Below, one piece after another: positions 1-8,749 of a stretch of 64,000 nucleotides of DNA; position 1 is the stretch's first letter; every line of letters begins with the position of its first letter. The notes beneath the pieces are model-generated. The model was not told where the DNA came from. It saw only the letters and a list, made by a program, of their open reading frames with translations, and ran no database searches. Origin of the DNA: Tunturiibacter gelidiferens (GTDB lineage Bacteria > Acidobacteriota > Terriglobia > Terriglobales > Acidobacteriaceae); assembly GCF_013410115.1 (NCBI RefSeq), contig NZ_JACCCV010000002.1, forward strand, positions 2,108,001 through 2,172,000, read 5' to 3'. A program made the position numbers and the translations under genes.

Positions 1-1
1 T

Positions 2-202
2 CGTTTCTGGAAGCCTCTAAGCGGATGTCTGCGGACAAACGAAGTAGCGCAGAATGCAGAAAGCGTTGCCGACGACGGCGAACGGCGGACTGAGCCGGGA
101 GTGCTTACGCTCGAAGGAGTTCTTCATAAAGAATCGGTCACCGCTGTGGTGAGATTCTGGTCGCAGTCACGAGAGAGGCTCGAGGATGAAATTGACTGGT
201 AG
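2..202 (+). pseudogene. C-terminal fragment, second copy of the 212-residue unknown protein at 49.6-50.2 kb
   Basis: An open frame of 66 codons enters from the left edge of the window and stops at 202. It matches the last ~65 residues of the unknown protein ending at 50214 almost throughout: both share FWKPLSGCLRT, LTLEGV, KESV and WSQSRERL near the end, followed by a D-E-I stop region. One codon is inserted relative to the other copy. The 5' part lies outside the window, so this may be the end of an intact paralogue rather than a fragment. Function unknown. Confidence 0.6.
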
Positions 203-339
203 GGTCTTCACGTCGACGTGGCTATGGACGTCTTTAAAACTCAATTTTGGCTGATGATAATCAGGATTGGGGGAGACCGAGCGGTATTAGACGTGAGGGC
301 ATTCGCGCTCCGCACCTATATCGAAGACTGGAGTAACAG

Positions 340-888
340 ATGAGCAATACAAACTATCCCAAACCGTTGGCTATCGACGACGTTCACACTTCGCTTTGCA
401 AAGACTATGACTCTTATGAGAGGCTGCCTGCCCTCCTCGACGTTGCTGACGACATGGCAGACGAGGATTGGCTCGTGCTTCTAGGCCAGTTGTGGTCGGG
501 ATTCGACAACATCGGCCCTTGCAGTGGCGACCTGTTCTGGGCAATCGCCGAGAGGGTCCCGGACATGGAGTCCGCGATCCCGGAGATGATGAACCATGAG
601 GAGCGCGTGGCCTTTGAAGCGCTGCCTGAACAAATTACTATCTACCGAGGCTGTGGCCCAAAAAACATATTCGGCTTCTCGTGGAGTCTGGGCCGCAAGA
701 CCGCCGCGAAATTTCCATTTATACCGCGTTATCGGACTGACGAGCCAAAGCTCTTGACTGCCACGATCAGCAAGAGTAGGGCCGCCGCATTAAAACTGGA
801 ACGTGGTGAGCAGGAGGTCATCGTATTTGATTTTCATGACGAACCTTCGATCCGCTGGACAGAAGAGCCGCTTCTTACGCCATGCTGA
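340..888 (+). CDS. Unknown protein, possible ADP-ribosyltransferase fold
   Basis: 182 residues, no signal peptide or membrane segment. The N-terminal half is acidic and helical. The C-terminal half holds, in order, IYRG (R103), FSWS (S114, S116) and a GEQEV stretch (E157 and E159), which is the order and spacing of the R-S-ExE signature of arginine-type mono-ADP-ribosyltransferases. That is motif reading only; the family is not otherwise recognised. The gene stands alone on the plus strand, 138 bases after a duplicated gene fragment and convergent with the permease gene. If the motif is real it would modify a protein or nucleic acid using NAD, but no immunity partner is visible beside it. Confidence 0.6.
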   Translation: MSNTNYPKPLAIDDVHTSLCKDYDSYERLPALLDVADDMADEDWLVLLGQLWSGFDNIGPCSGDLFWAIAERVPDMESAIPEMMNHEERVAFEALPEQITIYRGCGPKNIFGFSWSLGRKTAAKFPFIPRYRTDEPKLLTATISKSRAAALKLERGEQEVIVFDFHDEPSIRWTEEPLLTPC

Positions 889-953
889 AGACGGAGGCCG
901 CCTGCAGTTTAAGACGGTAGAGATGTAAAACAATGAACTACGCACGGCAAGGA

Positions 954-3617
954 TTATTCACACCGCAAAGCGACTGTTGGATCTACTCTGCTCGCAGTTC
1001 GAGCGGGCAGTAGAGTCGCTAAAAGCGCAATGAGGACCAATAGCAGCGTTGCGACGCCAAACGTGGCTGGATCGTGAGCCCGGACGCCGAACAAAAGATT
1101 TGCGAGTAGGCGCGTAGCCAGCAGGGCAAGCATAAGGCCAAGAACTGTCCCCGCGATAACTAGCCTCAAACTTCGTGCGATCACCAGGCGCAGAATGTCA
1201 CTCTTGTCTGCTCCCAGTGCCAAGCGAACGCCGATCTCGTGAGTTCGTTGTGCCACCAGAAAAGCAATAACACCGTAAAGCCCTATGAGTGCAAGGGCAA
1301 CGCCTGTCGAGGCGAAGAAGCTCATGAGAAGGGATTGAAATTTTGGTTGATCGGCGAGCTTGCTAACTCGTTCGCGCAGGGTGGCGATGTCGACTGGCAG
1401 GGTCGGATCGAGAGCCGCGACCTGTGAGCGAACCAAGAGCGCGGTCTGTTCTGGCAACAAGGAGCTACGAACGATTACGACGGAAGTTCGACCCCAGACG
1501 CCACCGGCTCTCCAGTCTTCCGGAAGGTTCCTTCGTAACAAATAGAACTCTGGAACATCTTCGTTGGCGAGGCCGCTGTTTTTGACGTCTGCCGAGACCC
1601 CAACGATGGTGCTCCATGGGTTTGAGGCCATGAGTCGGTCGAAGCGCAAGCGATGGCCAATAGGACTCTGATTCGGGAATAGCAACGAGGCTAGGCGTTT
1701 GCTCAGGATGATAGGGCGACGAGTCGAGGTCATATCCTCATCGCGGAAGCCTTCACCCTCCACGATAGGAATATCGAGTGCGCTGAAGTACTCGGGTGAA
1801 ACCCTGCGTTTTGCGACAACACCACCAGTACCGGGAGGATAGAGGGGCCTTCCTTCGATAGCAATCTCCTGAAAACGCCCACTGAACTGATTCTCGGCTG
1901 GTGGGACGGAGTCGCTGATGGAGACCAGACTGATGCTCGGACTGAACCGAAGTCGAGCAGTCAGACGTTGAAAAAAGTCGAGTTGACTTTGCGGTGTGGC
2001 GTAACTGTGCTCCCCCAGCGTAATCCTTGCGGTGATGGTGTTGTCGGCCCGAATGCCTAGGTTTTGATCTTCGAGATTGCGGTAGCTTCGCACCAAGAGA
2101 AGGGCGACGGCGAGCAGGACCATGCTCGCTGAGATTTGCGCGACAACTAGCCACTGGCGCACGCTGGCGCTAGAGACAGAGGTACGGGTGCGGCCACTCA
2201 GCATTCGGCCCTCCGGCTTCTCAAGAGCAACCGCGAGGCCGAAGAAGACGCCGCACAAAATTGAAAGGATGACAGTAAACCCGACGATCCGAAGATCCAA
2301 GTGAACCATACTTAGATATGGGATGTTTGATGGTGCTATGGCGATGAAGACACGAAGAAGTCCTTCAGCAAGCACGCAGCCTGCAGTTGCTCCGGCCAGA
2401 GAGAGTAAGAGAGATTCGGTCAGCGCCTGGCTCGCCAGTCTGGCCCGACTGGCCCCGAGGGCAGAGCGGACTGCAAGTTCACGCTGTCGTGCGGCACCCC
2501 GTGCCATCAACAGGCTTGCGACGTTGGCGCATGCGATGAGCAGCACAGCAAATGCGGCACCAAGCAGGACCCATGCTGTAAGGCGCACATCCTGCATCTG
2601 GCGGTCGCGCAGTGAACGTACTTTAAGATGGAAGTCGGAACGGATCTCTGAAGGAATCTGGTTCTTACTCTGCTGGAAGAGTGGCTGCAAGGCGGTATCA
2701 GCTTGCTGAACAGTAAACCCAGGGTTGAGCGTGGCGAAGACTCTGCGTGGAGTGCCGAATCCGCCATTGGCTACTCGATCAGCCGCCTCGTCGACAGCGA
2801 GGGGAAACAAAACATCGGCTGCCTGTAGTCGAGGCATCTCGAAGTCTTTAGGAAGTACCCCGATGACGCGGGTTGGTGCACCATCAATTCTGATAGCCCT
2901 GTTCAAAATCCCCGGATCGAGGTTGAACCGACTATTCCACAAGCCGTATGAGATAAGAACTACTCTGGGACCACCGGGTCGGGCCTCTTCAGGTAGGAAA
3001 CTGCGCCCGAGAATGGGCGAAACGCCGAGTGTGGACAAGAAATTTCCTTCGACGGACGGACAATCGAGTTGCATGGGTGTGCCTTCCGTCAGGTCACACT
3101 CTCCCGTGCTCGCGCTTTCGGATGTCATCGACGCGAAGACTTTCTGCCTGCTGCGCCAGTCATAGTAAAACCCGCTAAGCAGGAATTCCTGGGTTTCAAG
3201 CGGTTGGACAAGACCTAGAGAAACGATCCGTCCATCATTCGCGTAAGGTAGTGAACGGAACAGGATGCGGTCGACCACGCTGAAGACCGCAGTGGTCGCT
3301 CCAATGCCGAGCATGAGAGTTGCGACAATGGTGAGGGCAAAGATGGGATTGCTACGGAAACCGCGGATGCTGTAATGAGCATCTTGAAGCAGAGTCTCGG
3401 CGACATAACCGGGCCGTTGCTCATGGGATTGTTGTCGTGTCCGCTCCATTCCTCCGAACGCTATGATCGCCTGCCGTCGGGACTCACGCGGCGTCATGCC
3501 TGCGGCGACATTCGCCTGAGTCTGCTGCTCAAGGTGAAACTGCAGTTCTTCATTGATCTCATCGGGAGACTTGGAAATCATCAGGAAGCGAAGACGGGTT
3601 AGCCATTCTTTGAGCAT
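954..3617 (-). CDS. ABC-type permease, acidobacterial duplicated orphan permease (ADOP)
   Basis: 887 residues. The N-terminal ~80 residues form the soluble helical region typical of ADOP proteins (ending near the QDAHYSIRGFRSNP segment), followed by a transmembrane helix and a MacB-type periplasmic domain. A central block with several helices (around 345-460) and the paired FtsX/MacB core is then repeated, and the protein ends with a second FtsX-like four-helix block containing RTHEIGVRLALGA. Such permeases lack a linked ATPase gene and are many-copy in Acidobacteria; substrate unknown. It lies 9 bases downstream of the padR gene on the same strand, which is the standard arrangement, so PadR probably controls both. 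Confidence 0.93.
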   Translation of the reverse strand: MLKEWLTRLRFLMISKSPDEINEELQFHLEQQTQANVAAGMTPRESRRQAIIAFGGMERTRQQSHEQRPGYVAETLLQDAHYSIRGFRSNPIFALTIVATLMLGIGATTAVFSVVDRILFRSLPYANDGRIVSLGLVQPLETQEFLLSGFYYDWRSRQKVFASMTSESASTGECDLTEGTPMQLDCPSVEGNFLSTLGVSPILGRSFLPEEARPGGPRVVLISYGLWNSRFNLDPGILNRAIRIDGAPTRVIGVLPKDFEMPRLQAADVLFPLAVDEAADRVANGGFGTPRRVFATLNPGFTVQQADTALQPLFQQSKNQIPSEIRSDFHLKVRSLRDRQMQDVRLTAWVLLGAAFAVLLIACANVASLLMARGAARQRELAVRSALGASRARLASQALTESLLLSLAGATAGCVLAEGLLRVFIAIAPSNIPYLSMVHLDLRIVGFTVILSILCGVFFGLAVALEKPEGRMLSGRTRTSVSSASVRQWLVVAQISASMVLLAVALLLVRSYRNLEDQNLGIRADNTITARITLGEHSYATPQSQLDFFQRLTARLRFSPSISLVSISDSVPPAENQFSGRFQEIAIEGRPLYPPGTGGVVAKRRVSPEYFSALDIPIVEGEGFRDEDMTSTRRPIILSKRLASLLFPNQSPIGHRLRFDRLMASNPWSTIVGVSADVKNSGLANEDVPEFYLLRRNLPEDWRAGGVWGRTSVVIVRSSLLPEQTALLVRSQVAALDPTLPVDIATLRERVSKLADQPKFQSLLMSFFASTGVALALIGLYGVIAFLVAQRTHEIGVRLALGADKSDILRLVIARSLRLVIAGTVLGLMLALLATRLLANLLFGVRAHDPATFGVATLLLVLIALLATLLPARTASRVDPTVALRCE

Positions 3618-3626
3618 CAGAGTCCT

Positions 3627-3950
3627 CTACTTGAGTACCAGAGCGATTGCTGTCGAGATTCGTTCCCAATCTTTCAGTTCGGCTTCTAGCTGCCTTCGAC
3701 CTGTTCGGGTCAACGAGTAGTACTTGGCTCTGCGATTGTTTTCTGATGCCCGCCATTCCGCCAGAACCCAGCCCTTATACTCCAACCTGTGGAGTGCCGG
3801 ATACAGTGATCCCTGTCCAATCTGCAGTGCATCCCTGGAAACCTGCTGAATGCGCTGGGCTATGCCCCATCCATGCATCGACTCTAGGGCAAGAGTCCTT
3901 AAGACAAGCAAGTCTAACGTTCCTTGGAGTAGATCAGTAGATGGCGGCAC
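3627..3950 (-). CDS. PadR family transcriptional regulator (acidobacterial type)
   Basis: 107 residues. It begins with the LLQGTLDLLVLRTL segment of acidobacterial PadR proteins, then a winged helix with GSLYPALHRLEYKGW as recognition region and a short C-terminal dimerisation helix. It is expected to repress its own promoter and the permease gene that follows after 9 bases. A degraded copy of this gene and its upstream DNA is found at about 18.65-18.96 kb. Confidence 0.93.
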   Translation of the reverse strand: MPPSTDLLQGTLDLLVLRTLALESMHGWGIAQRIQQVSRDALQIGQGSLYPALHRLEYKGWVLAEWRASENNRRAKYYSLTRTGRRQLEAELKDWERISTAIALVLK

Positions 3951-4383
3951 GTTCCCCTCGACTCTCTACAAGAGAATGCCCCGCCTCATGTCGAATGTCA
4001 AGGGGAAGAATAAGTGCTCACACTCAAAGCTGATTGCGGTACTGGCGCTGTCCCGAACGCCATAGCTCCTGAACCGAAACTGATTGGGCTCGAGTTAGTT
4101 CAGTCGACATTCGTCCGGAATTTGGGAAGCGGAAGATCAAAGGCCGACCGTTCATTTGTCCCTCTATTTTGAATAGCTTGCAGCAGAACCCATTTTCTAT
4201 TTCTAACTTCACATGTGTGAGTCTCGCTGATGCGTTCGCGGTGGAGCAAAGGCTATCGTTGAGTGCCTCGGAGATTATTCATCAAGTTAAATCAGGGTTT
4301 CGTCAAAGCCGAAATGACTTTGGAGTTTCTGGAACCCTAACTGCTTGCCGACCGATGAAGTCTGATGTACAAAGAAAACCTCA
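3951..4383. other. Gene-free stretch upstream of padR
   Basis: 433 bases between the PadR start and the end of the GtrA-fusion gene. The first ~130 bases must hold the padR promoter; the block at about 3950-4090 is also conserved, in degraded form, upstream of the padR remnant near 18.9 kb. No convincing coding frame, RNA gene or clear operator was seen in the remainder. Confidence 0.5.
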
Positions 4384-5439
4384 TCAATCAGCCTCCTCCC
4401 CCATCCAACCGACTCGAAGCACTACGTTGTGCTGGTTAGGATTGGCGAACGTCCAGTAATCTCTCAGTTCGATGCGGAGACTCTTGCTATCGTCCTTATG
4501 TTTGCTGAACCGGGGCAGTGCCAGCGCGAGGCCGTAGTCAAGGGCATGGCCCGTTTCAAAGAGACGGCTGTAACCGACGATGGCCATTGGCAGATACTTG
4601 GACGAGGATCGCATAAGCGGGAAACTGCTATCCAGACTGATGTATCCGGAAAGATAGCTACGGTTAGCTTGGGGCGCCATAATCCCCACTTCGATAAAGA
4701 CAGGCAAGGGCACAAGAGTCATCCCGGCTCCGCACCCTGTCGCTGGTTTGGAAGCTGCAGTTGAGGTGCTCGCACCGATCCCGCAGAAGGCCCCGACATG
4801 ATAGAGATAAGTGTCGTTCGGTTTGGAGGGATATGCCGATGGGGAACCCGGTTGGGATGTGGGTGTCTGCCCCGGAACCAGAGTAGACGTCTGCGAAGAC
4901 GAAGTGGGAGCACTTTCGCTTTCGAGCATTTGGCGAGATTGTGCGTGAACCATAGCGTCACTGACAAAGAAAACCAGCAGAGCCAGCGTGAGGAAATGAA
5001 TAGATATGGGAGCCGGTGGTACGGGCTGACATGCAGCCTCTGCGTTACGCGGTCCTGCAAACGCCCACTTGTTCCCCAGGCGAAAGTTCGCCACCGAGCA
5101 GCAAATAATCGCGATGACATTCGAGACAAGTAGCGGCAGGCGTGCCTCATGGACTAGCAACCGCATCAAGGTGAGGTTTCCCAACATCGAAACCAAACCG
5201 CTGGAGAGATGGAACCGTGCCAACTGACGGAGTCGTGTGTCGCTAGCGCGGCGGTCGCGCCACGTGTAGTGCAGATGCCAAACGAAGTTATGTAGTAGCG
5301 TGAGCTCGATGGCCGCAGCCGAGGCATACAAGTAGTGGCCAGCCGTCCAGCGGTTGAAGAGTGCGAGCAAGGCAAGCTGCAACCCCATGCCCATTGCACC
5401 CACCAGATTGAACTTCCCCCAACGAAGGAGCGTGTTCAT
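4384..5439 (-). CDS. GtrA-like membrane protein fused to a barrel-like secreted domain
   Basis: 351 residues. The first ~130 residues are a GtrA-type four-helix membrane domain (GKFNLVGAMGMGLQ, then an ELTLLHNFVWHLHYTW segment), usually linked to polyprenol-linked sugar movement. A further hydrophobic stretch at about 145-165 ends in a signal-peptide-like AQ site. The last ~180 residues have a Ser/Thr/Pro-rich linker followed by alternating polar/apolar strands ending in VVLRVGW, resembling a small outer-membrane barrel or its remnant. The ATG overlaps the stop of the phosphatidyltransferase gene upstream by four bases, so the two are translationally coupled. The fusion is odd: the C-terminal part looks like a formerly separate secreted protein. 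Confidence 0.75.
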   Translation of the reverse strand: MNTLLRWGKFNLVGAMGMGLQLALLALFNRWTAGHYLYASAAAIELTLLHNFVWHLHYTWRDRRASDTRLRQLARFHLSSGLVSMLGNLTLMRLLVHEARLPLLVSNVIAIICCSVANFRLGNKWAFAGPRNAEAACQPVPPAPISIHFLTLALLVFFVSDAMVHAQSRQMLESESAPTSSSQTSTLVPGQTPTSQPGSPSAYPSKPNDTYLYHVGAFCGIGASTSTAASKPATGCGAGMTLVPLPVFIEVGIMAPQANRSYLSGYISLDSSFPLMRSSSKYLPMAIVGYSRLFETGHALDYGLALALPRFSKHKDDSKSLRIELRDYWTFANPNQHNVVLRVGWMGEEAD

Positions 5440-6134
5440 GCCAGCGGCTCCTCACGGTATAGTTGGGTCATATGTCGCACGGTGAGGAGGATCGCAGTTG
5501 CGAACATGCACACTGATGCGATCGTTCCTCCTAGATCGAATAGCAGCATTCTGTGTCCGAATATCGTTGAGTACGGACTGCGCAGCAGCGCGAGATTACC
5601 AAGGATAAGCAGGATGCGGATCTCCGTTGGGCCGAAGATGCCCTGCGAGAGTTGAAAACGGGACAAGGTATAAGTGGCCAGATAGCTTTCACTCGACAAG
5701 AGTAGAAACGCGATCAGCATGGCGATCGCTGTTTGCCAATGTACGAAGCCGGAGAGGCCAAGGCCGCACATCAGCGCGACAGATCCGAATATGTCCACCA
5801 TGTGATCGACGTAGAAGCCATAGCGAGGGCGCTGCTGGCAGCGCACACGGGCTAACGTGCCGTCCATGCTGTCTCCAAACCAGTTGAGCACCAGGCAGAG
5901 AATCACCAGCAATAAAGCGTAGCGGTTGTAGCGCGATAAGGCATAGCCGAAGCCCGCTCCGATTTGCGCACTCAGACCAAGCATCGTGAGCTGATCGGAA
6001 CTGAGCCATCGCGGGGCGCGATAGGCCATCCACTGCAGTACGCGCTTCTCGGCCGACGCGGTCAGCGCCTGATTGACCCGGTGCGCCGGGATAAAGTTTG
6101 CATCATGGTTCGTTATGACGGTCTGGATATTCAT
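5436..6134 (-). CDS. CDP-alcohol phosphatidyltransferase family membrane enzyme
   Basis: 232 residues with several membrane helices. The family signature DxxDGxxAR(x)9GxxxDxxxD is complete: D88, D91, G92, A95, R96, G106, D110 and D114, the aspartates binding the metal and CDP moiety. It transfers a phosphoalcohol from a CDP-alcohol to an acceptor alcohol; the actual substrates cannot be told from sequence. It is the middle gene of a minus-strand group: 37 bases after the START-like gene and overlapping the GtrA-fusion gene by four bases, suggesting envelope lipid or glycan modification. Confidence 0.88.
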   Translation of the reverse strand: MNIQTVITNHDANFIPAHRVNQALTASAEKRVLQWMAYRAPRWLSSDQLTMLGLSAQIGAGFGYALSRYNRYALLLVILCLVLNWFGDSMDGTLARVRCQQRPRYGFYVDHMVDIFGSVALMCGLGLSGFVHWQTAIAMLIAFLLLSSESYLATYTLSRFQLSQGIFGPTEIRILLILGNLALLRSPYSTIFGHRMLLFDLGGTIASVCMFATAILLTVRHMTQLYREEPLA

Positions 6135-6171
6135 CTTTGTGTCCTTTCAAAATGAGGCGACATCCTTGCGG

Positions 6172-6993
6172 TTATTTCCGGAGTGCATTGCATGCAGAGC
6201 GCAGCGTGAACTCGAGTGATTCGCGTGGGATGCTCTCAACGTAGGGCTGAACCGCCCAACCGACGCCGCGGGGGATAGAGCGAGTAAGCGAGATGGCCTC
6301 GATCTGCAGGTACAGACCTCCGTCCCGCTCCGCGTAGCTCCAGTAAGTGTTCAGCCGCCATAGGAAGCCGTGGTCCTCATTGGCACTTAGCGTGCGCTCG
6401 GCACCGGTACCAGCCGCTTCAATCTCGGCAATCCGCGTGCTCTCCGAGATGCTGTAGCCGTGCTGCACATCCAGTTGGCCAAAGGTGATGTCGTAGGTTG
6501 TATCCATCACCACGGTGATGACGTGCTTCTGGCGCACACGCATCCATGCCTGCATGCGGTCTGTGCCTTCGGTGAGCACTTTTGCCTGAATCACCTGGGG
6601 AGAGAAGTGCTGCGGATAGGAGTTGAAGTCGCGCACCAGCCGCTCGAAGTCTGCGGCCTTGGCTCCGGGAGCAAAGGCTGTTCCGCGCCAGTGGTGTAGG
6701 AGCGCTCCGGAGAAGTTGGCGTCCGCGGAGGGCGTGAGCTTCTCAATGATGAACTCCCCCTCTCGCAGGCGCATTTTCATGTCTTCAGGCTTGGAAGCCG
6801 CGAGAGCGAGGAAGGTACTGGGTGATCGATGCTGTTGAGCGAGCCGGGATTTTACTGCCTTGCTGTAAGAGTTGAAGGCGAAAACTGCGGCGGCTGTGGG
6901 CTCTCCCATCAGAAGGCGTGGTGCGCCCATTAGGAGCAACAGGCCGCAGATAAGGGACATTTTTCGAAGATGTGCAGAGTGGCGTCTCTTCAT
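6172..6993 (-). CDS. Secreted START/SRPBCC-like protein of unknown function
   Basis: About 273 residues from the ATG at 6993; an earlier ATG at 7035 would add a basic stretch with no purpose. A short basic start (MKRRHSAHLRKM) is followed by a hydrophobic core and an Ala-rich cleavage region, indicating export. The body has the strand-rich pattern of START/SRPBCC domains with a conserved-looking TYDITFGQLDV region and a C-terminal helix with RESLEFTLRSACNAL. It could bind a lipid or hydrophobic ligand, which would suit the phosphatidyltransferase and GtrA genes downstream, but that is inference. It is divergent from the winged-helix regulator at 7161. Confidence 0.65.
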   Translation of the reverse strand: MKRRHSAHLRKMSLICGLLLLMGAPRLLMGEPTAAAVFAFNSYSKAVKSRLAQQHRSPSTFLALAASKPEDMKMRLREGEFIIEKLTPSADANFSGALLHHWRGTAFAPGAKAADFERLVRDFNSYPQHFSPQVIQAKVLTEGTDRMQAWMRVRQKHVITVVMDTTYDITFGQLDVQHGYSISESTRIAEIEAAGTGAERTLSANEDHGFLWRLNTYWSYAERDGGLYLQIEAISLTRSIPRGVGWAVQPYVESIPRESLEFTLRSACNALRK

Positions 6994-7160
6994 AAACCGC
7001 ATCCTGCACTGTTTCGGGCCGGACAAGCAATGCAAGGAACCTCACCCAGTGAATATTGTTCCTCACGGTGTAAGTCACAGTAAAAATTAGACTTGTGAGG
7101 ATTCCTCGCGGACGCAATCGTCTTGAATCGTGAGTTGTATTCGGTACACTGGAATCGGAC

Positions 7161-8039
7161 ATGACGGACATACGGCCAGCCAGACGCTATCGCTTCGGAG
7201 TCTTCGAAGTTGACTCGACCACCGGCGAGCTGCGCCGGAAGGGCGTGCGTGTCAAGTTGCACTCGCAGCCCTTCCAGGTGCTCTTCATGCTGCTGGAACG
7301 TCCCGGAGAGATGCTGACGCGAGAAGAGATCTGTCGGGAGCTGTGGCCCGATGGAACGTTTGTTGACTATGAACATGGCGTGAACTCGGCAGTGAATCGC
7401 CTCCGCGAAGCTCTTGGGGACAAGGCGAGCAATCCGAGATTTGTTGAAACGCTGGCCCGTCGCGGCTATCGTTTCGTAGCTCCTGTGGAGCGCATTGCGT
7501 TAGAACAAACCTCCTCCATGGCTATCGTTGCTCAGGTTTCGGAAGAGCCACCGATCGTTCCGAACAAGCAGACGAGAGCTGGATTTCTCGACCGGGTACT
7601 GGCAACACCAGACGACCTGCCTAAGAGTTCGCACTCCGTAGTGCAGACACTATTCGTTTTGCTGCAGTTGATGTACCTGGGCTTCTATGTTGGGGCACTC
7701 GCCAATCTGACGGAGATTAATGACATCTTTTCATCGCTCTCGTTTGCCAGTTGGGCGTTCACCGTCATGATTTTGACTGCCGTGCTCCTGATTCCTGTCC
7801 GAACCTTCCTGCTTTGCGCTGTGCTCTTTCGTGCGCCGGGAATGCGAGAGAAGTTTCTGAAGATTTGGCCCTTTCTATTGCTCTTCGATGTACTGTGGTC
7901 TCTCGCTCCCTTCCTGCTTTTGCACCACATCAACTATGGGTTGGCGCTGGCGTGCGTGACGCCCCTGGTCTACTCCCCTTTCGCGCAACGCTCACTTATC
8001 TTGATGGGCGCGGGCGAAATTTCGTCTACCATCCGTTGA
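7161..8039 (+). CDS. Winged-helix (OmpR/CadC-type) regulator with membrane C-terminus
   Basis: 292 residues. Residues ~5-110 are a Trans_reg_C winged helix (RYRFGVFEVD at the start, LWPDGTFVDYEHGVNSAVNRLREALGD in the middle, LARRGYRFVAPV at the end), the form common in acidobacterial CadC-like proteins. After a linker come four hydrophobic segments between ~155 and 275, so the DNA-binding domain is tethered to the membrane. No periplasmic sensor or TPR repeats follow, unlike full-length CadC-like proteins. It is divergent from the START-like/phosphatidyltransferase group and may control it across the 167-base gap. Confidence 0.8.
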   Translation: MTDIRPARRYRFGVFEVDSTTGELRRKGVRVKLHSQPFQVLFMLLERPGEMLTREEICRELWPDGTFVDYEHGVNSAVNRLREALGDKASNPRFVETLARRGYRFVAPVERIALEQTSSMAIVAQVSEEPPIVPNKQTRAGFLDRVLATPDDLPKSSHSVVQTLFVLLQLMYLGFYVGALANLTEINDIFSSLSFASWAFTVMILTAVLLIPVRTFLLCAVLFRAPGMREKFLKIWPFLLLFDVLWSLAPFLLLHHINYGLALACVTPLVYSPFAQRSLILMGAGEISSTIR

Positions 8040-8132
8040 CTAGCTAATAACAGTCAATCGTCTGGCGAGGAGACAATACCCTCGTCGACAATTGCAGACT
8101 GAAATTAGCGGGATCTATAGCACCAATTACCA

Positions 8133-8642
8133 CTAGATTTGAGCCACTGTTTCCTTTTGCTCCAGTTCTTTAACGAGCACTCCGCAACGCACAAGGGGAA
8201 TAGCTCCGAAGACGCCAAAGCTGCAGTCGATGAGTCGCCATGGGAGCGGGATGCCACGGATATGACCCGCTATGAGAGCGAGCGGAATCACTCCTCCACA
8301 TGCGATCAAGCCAAACGTGATGATCCACTTATTGCGTACGGGATCTCGGTAAGGTCCTATAAACAAGACAGCAAGCACAACGTGAGCAAACGCCAGCCAG
8401 TCCGTCCCATATGCCAGAAATGGATACTGTGCATTCGTTGCGGAGAGAGCGTTTTGCACGCGAACGATCCAGGGCAGCAGATGAATAGCTTCAGCGAAGC
8501 TTCGCACGAGCGGAGCTTCGAGAATAGACACCAGCCAACGCATTTCGGTTTGTAATGGAAAGGCAGTGACTCCGCTGAGAAACAACCCAGTCATAAAAAT
8601 AACAAGCCAGAATCGAATCGCTCGGAGATGGTTATGCGCCAA
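8133..8642 (-). CDS. Small integral membrane protein, unknown
   Basis: 169 residues with about four membrane helices. The apparent start is a TTG at 8642, chosen because an AAGGAAG ribosome-binding site lies eight bases upstream. It ends in a charged tail. It is the last gene of the minus-strand creD group, about 107 bases after creD. No family recognised. Confidence 0.65.
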   Translation of the reverse strand: MAHNHLRAIRFWLVIFMTGLFLSGVTAFPLQTEMRWLVSILEAPLVRSFAEAIHLLPWIVRVQNALSATNAQYPFLAYGTDWLAFAHVVLAVLFIGPYRDPVRNKWIITFGLIACGGVIPLALIAGHIRGIPLPWRLIDCSFGVFGAIPLVRCGVLVKELEQKETVAQI

Positions 8643-8749
8643 AGACTAGACTTCCTTTCCAAAAGCCGGTCTGCATGTCGTTGAACTGCTCATATCGTAG
8701 TCTCTAGCTTATTTGCTTTCTGCTGGCGTTAGGGCATGCCTTATTGCCT

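Noticed and set aside
1239..3602. Several open frames antisense to the ADOP permease
   Set aside because: They are shadows of a strongly recognisable permease frame and show no protein-like composition or ribosome-binding sites.
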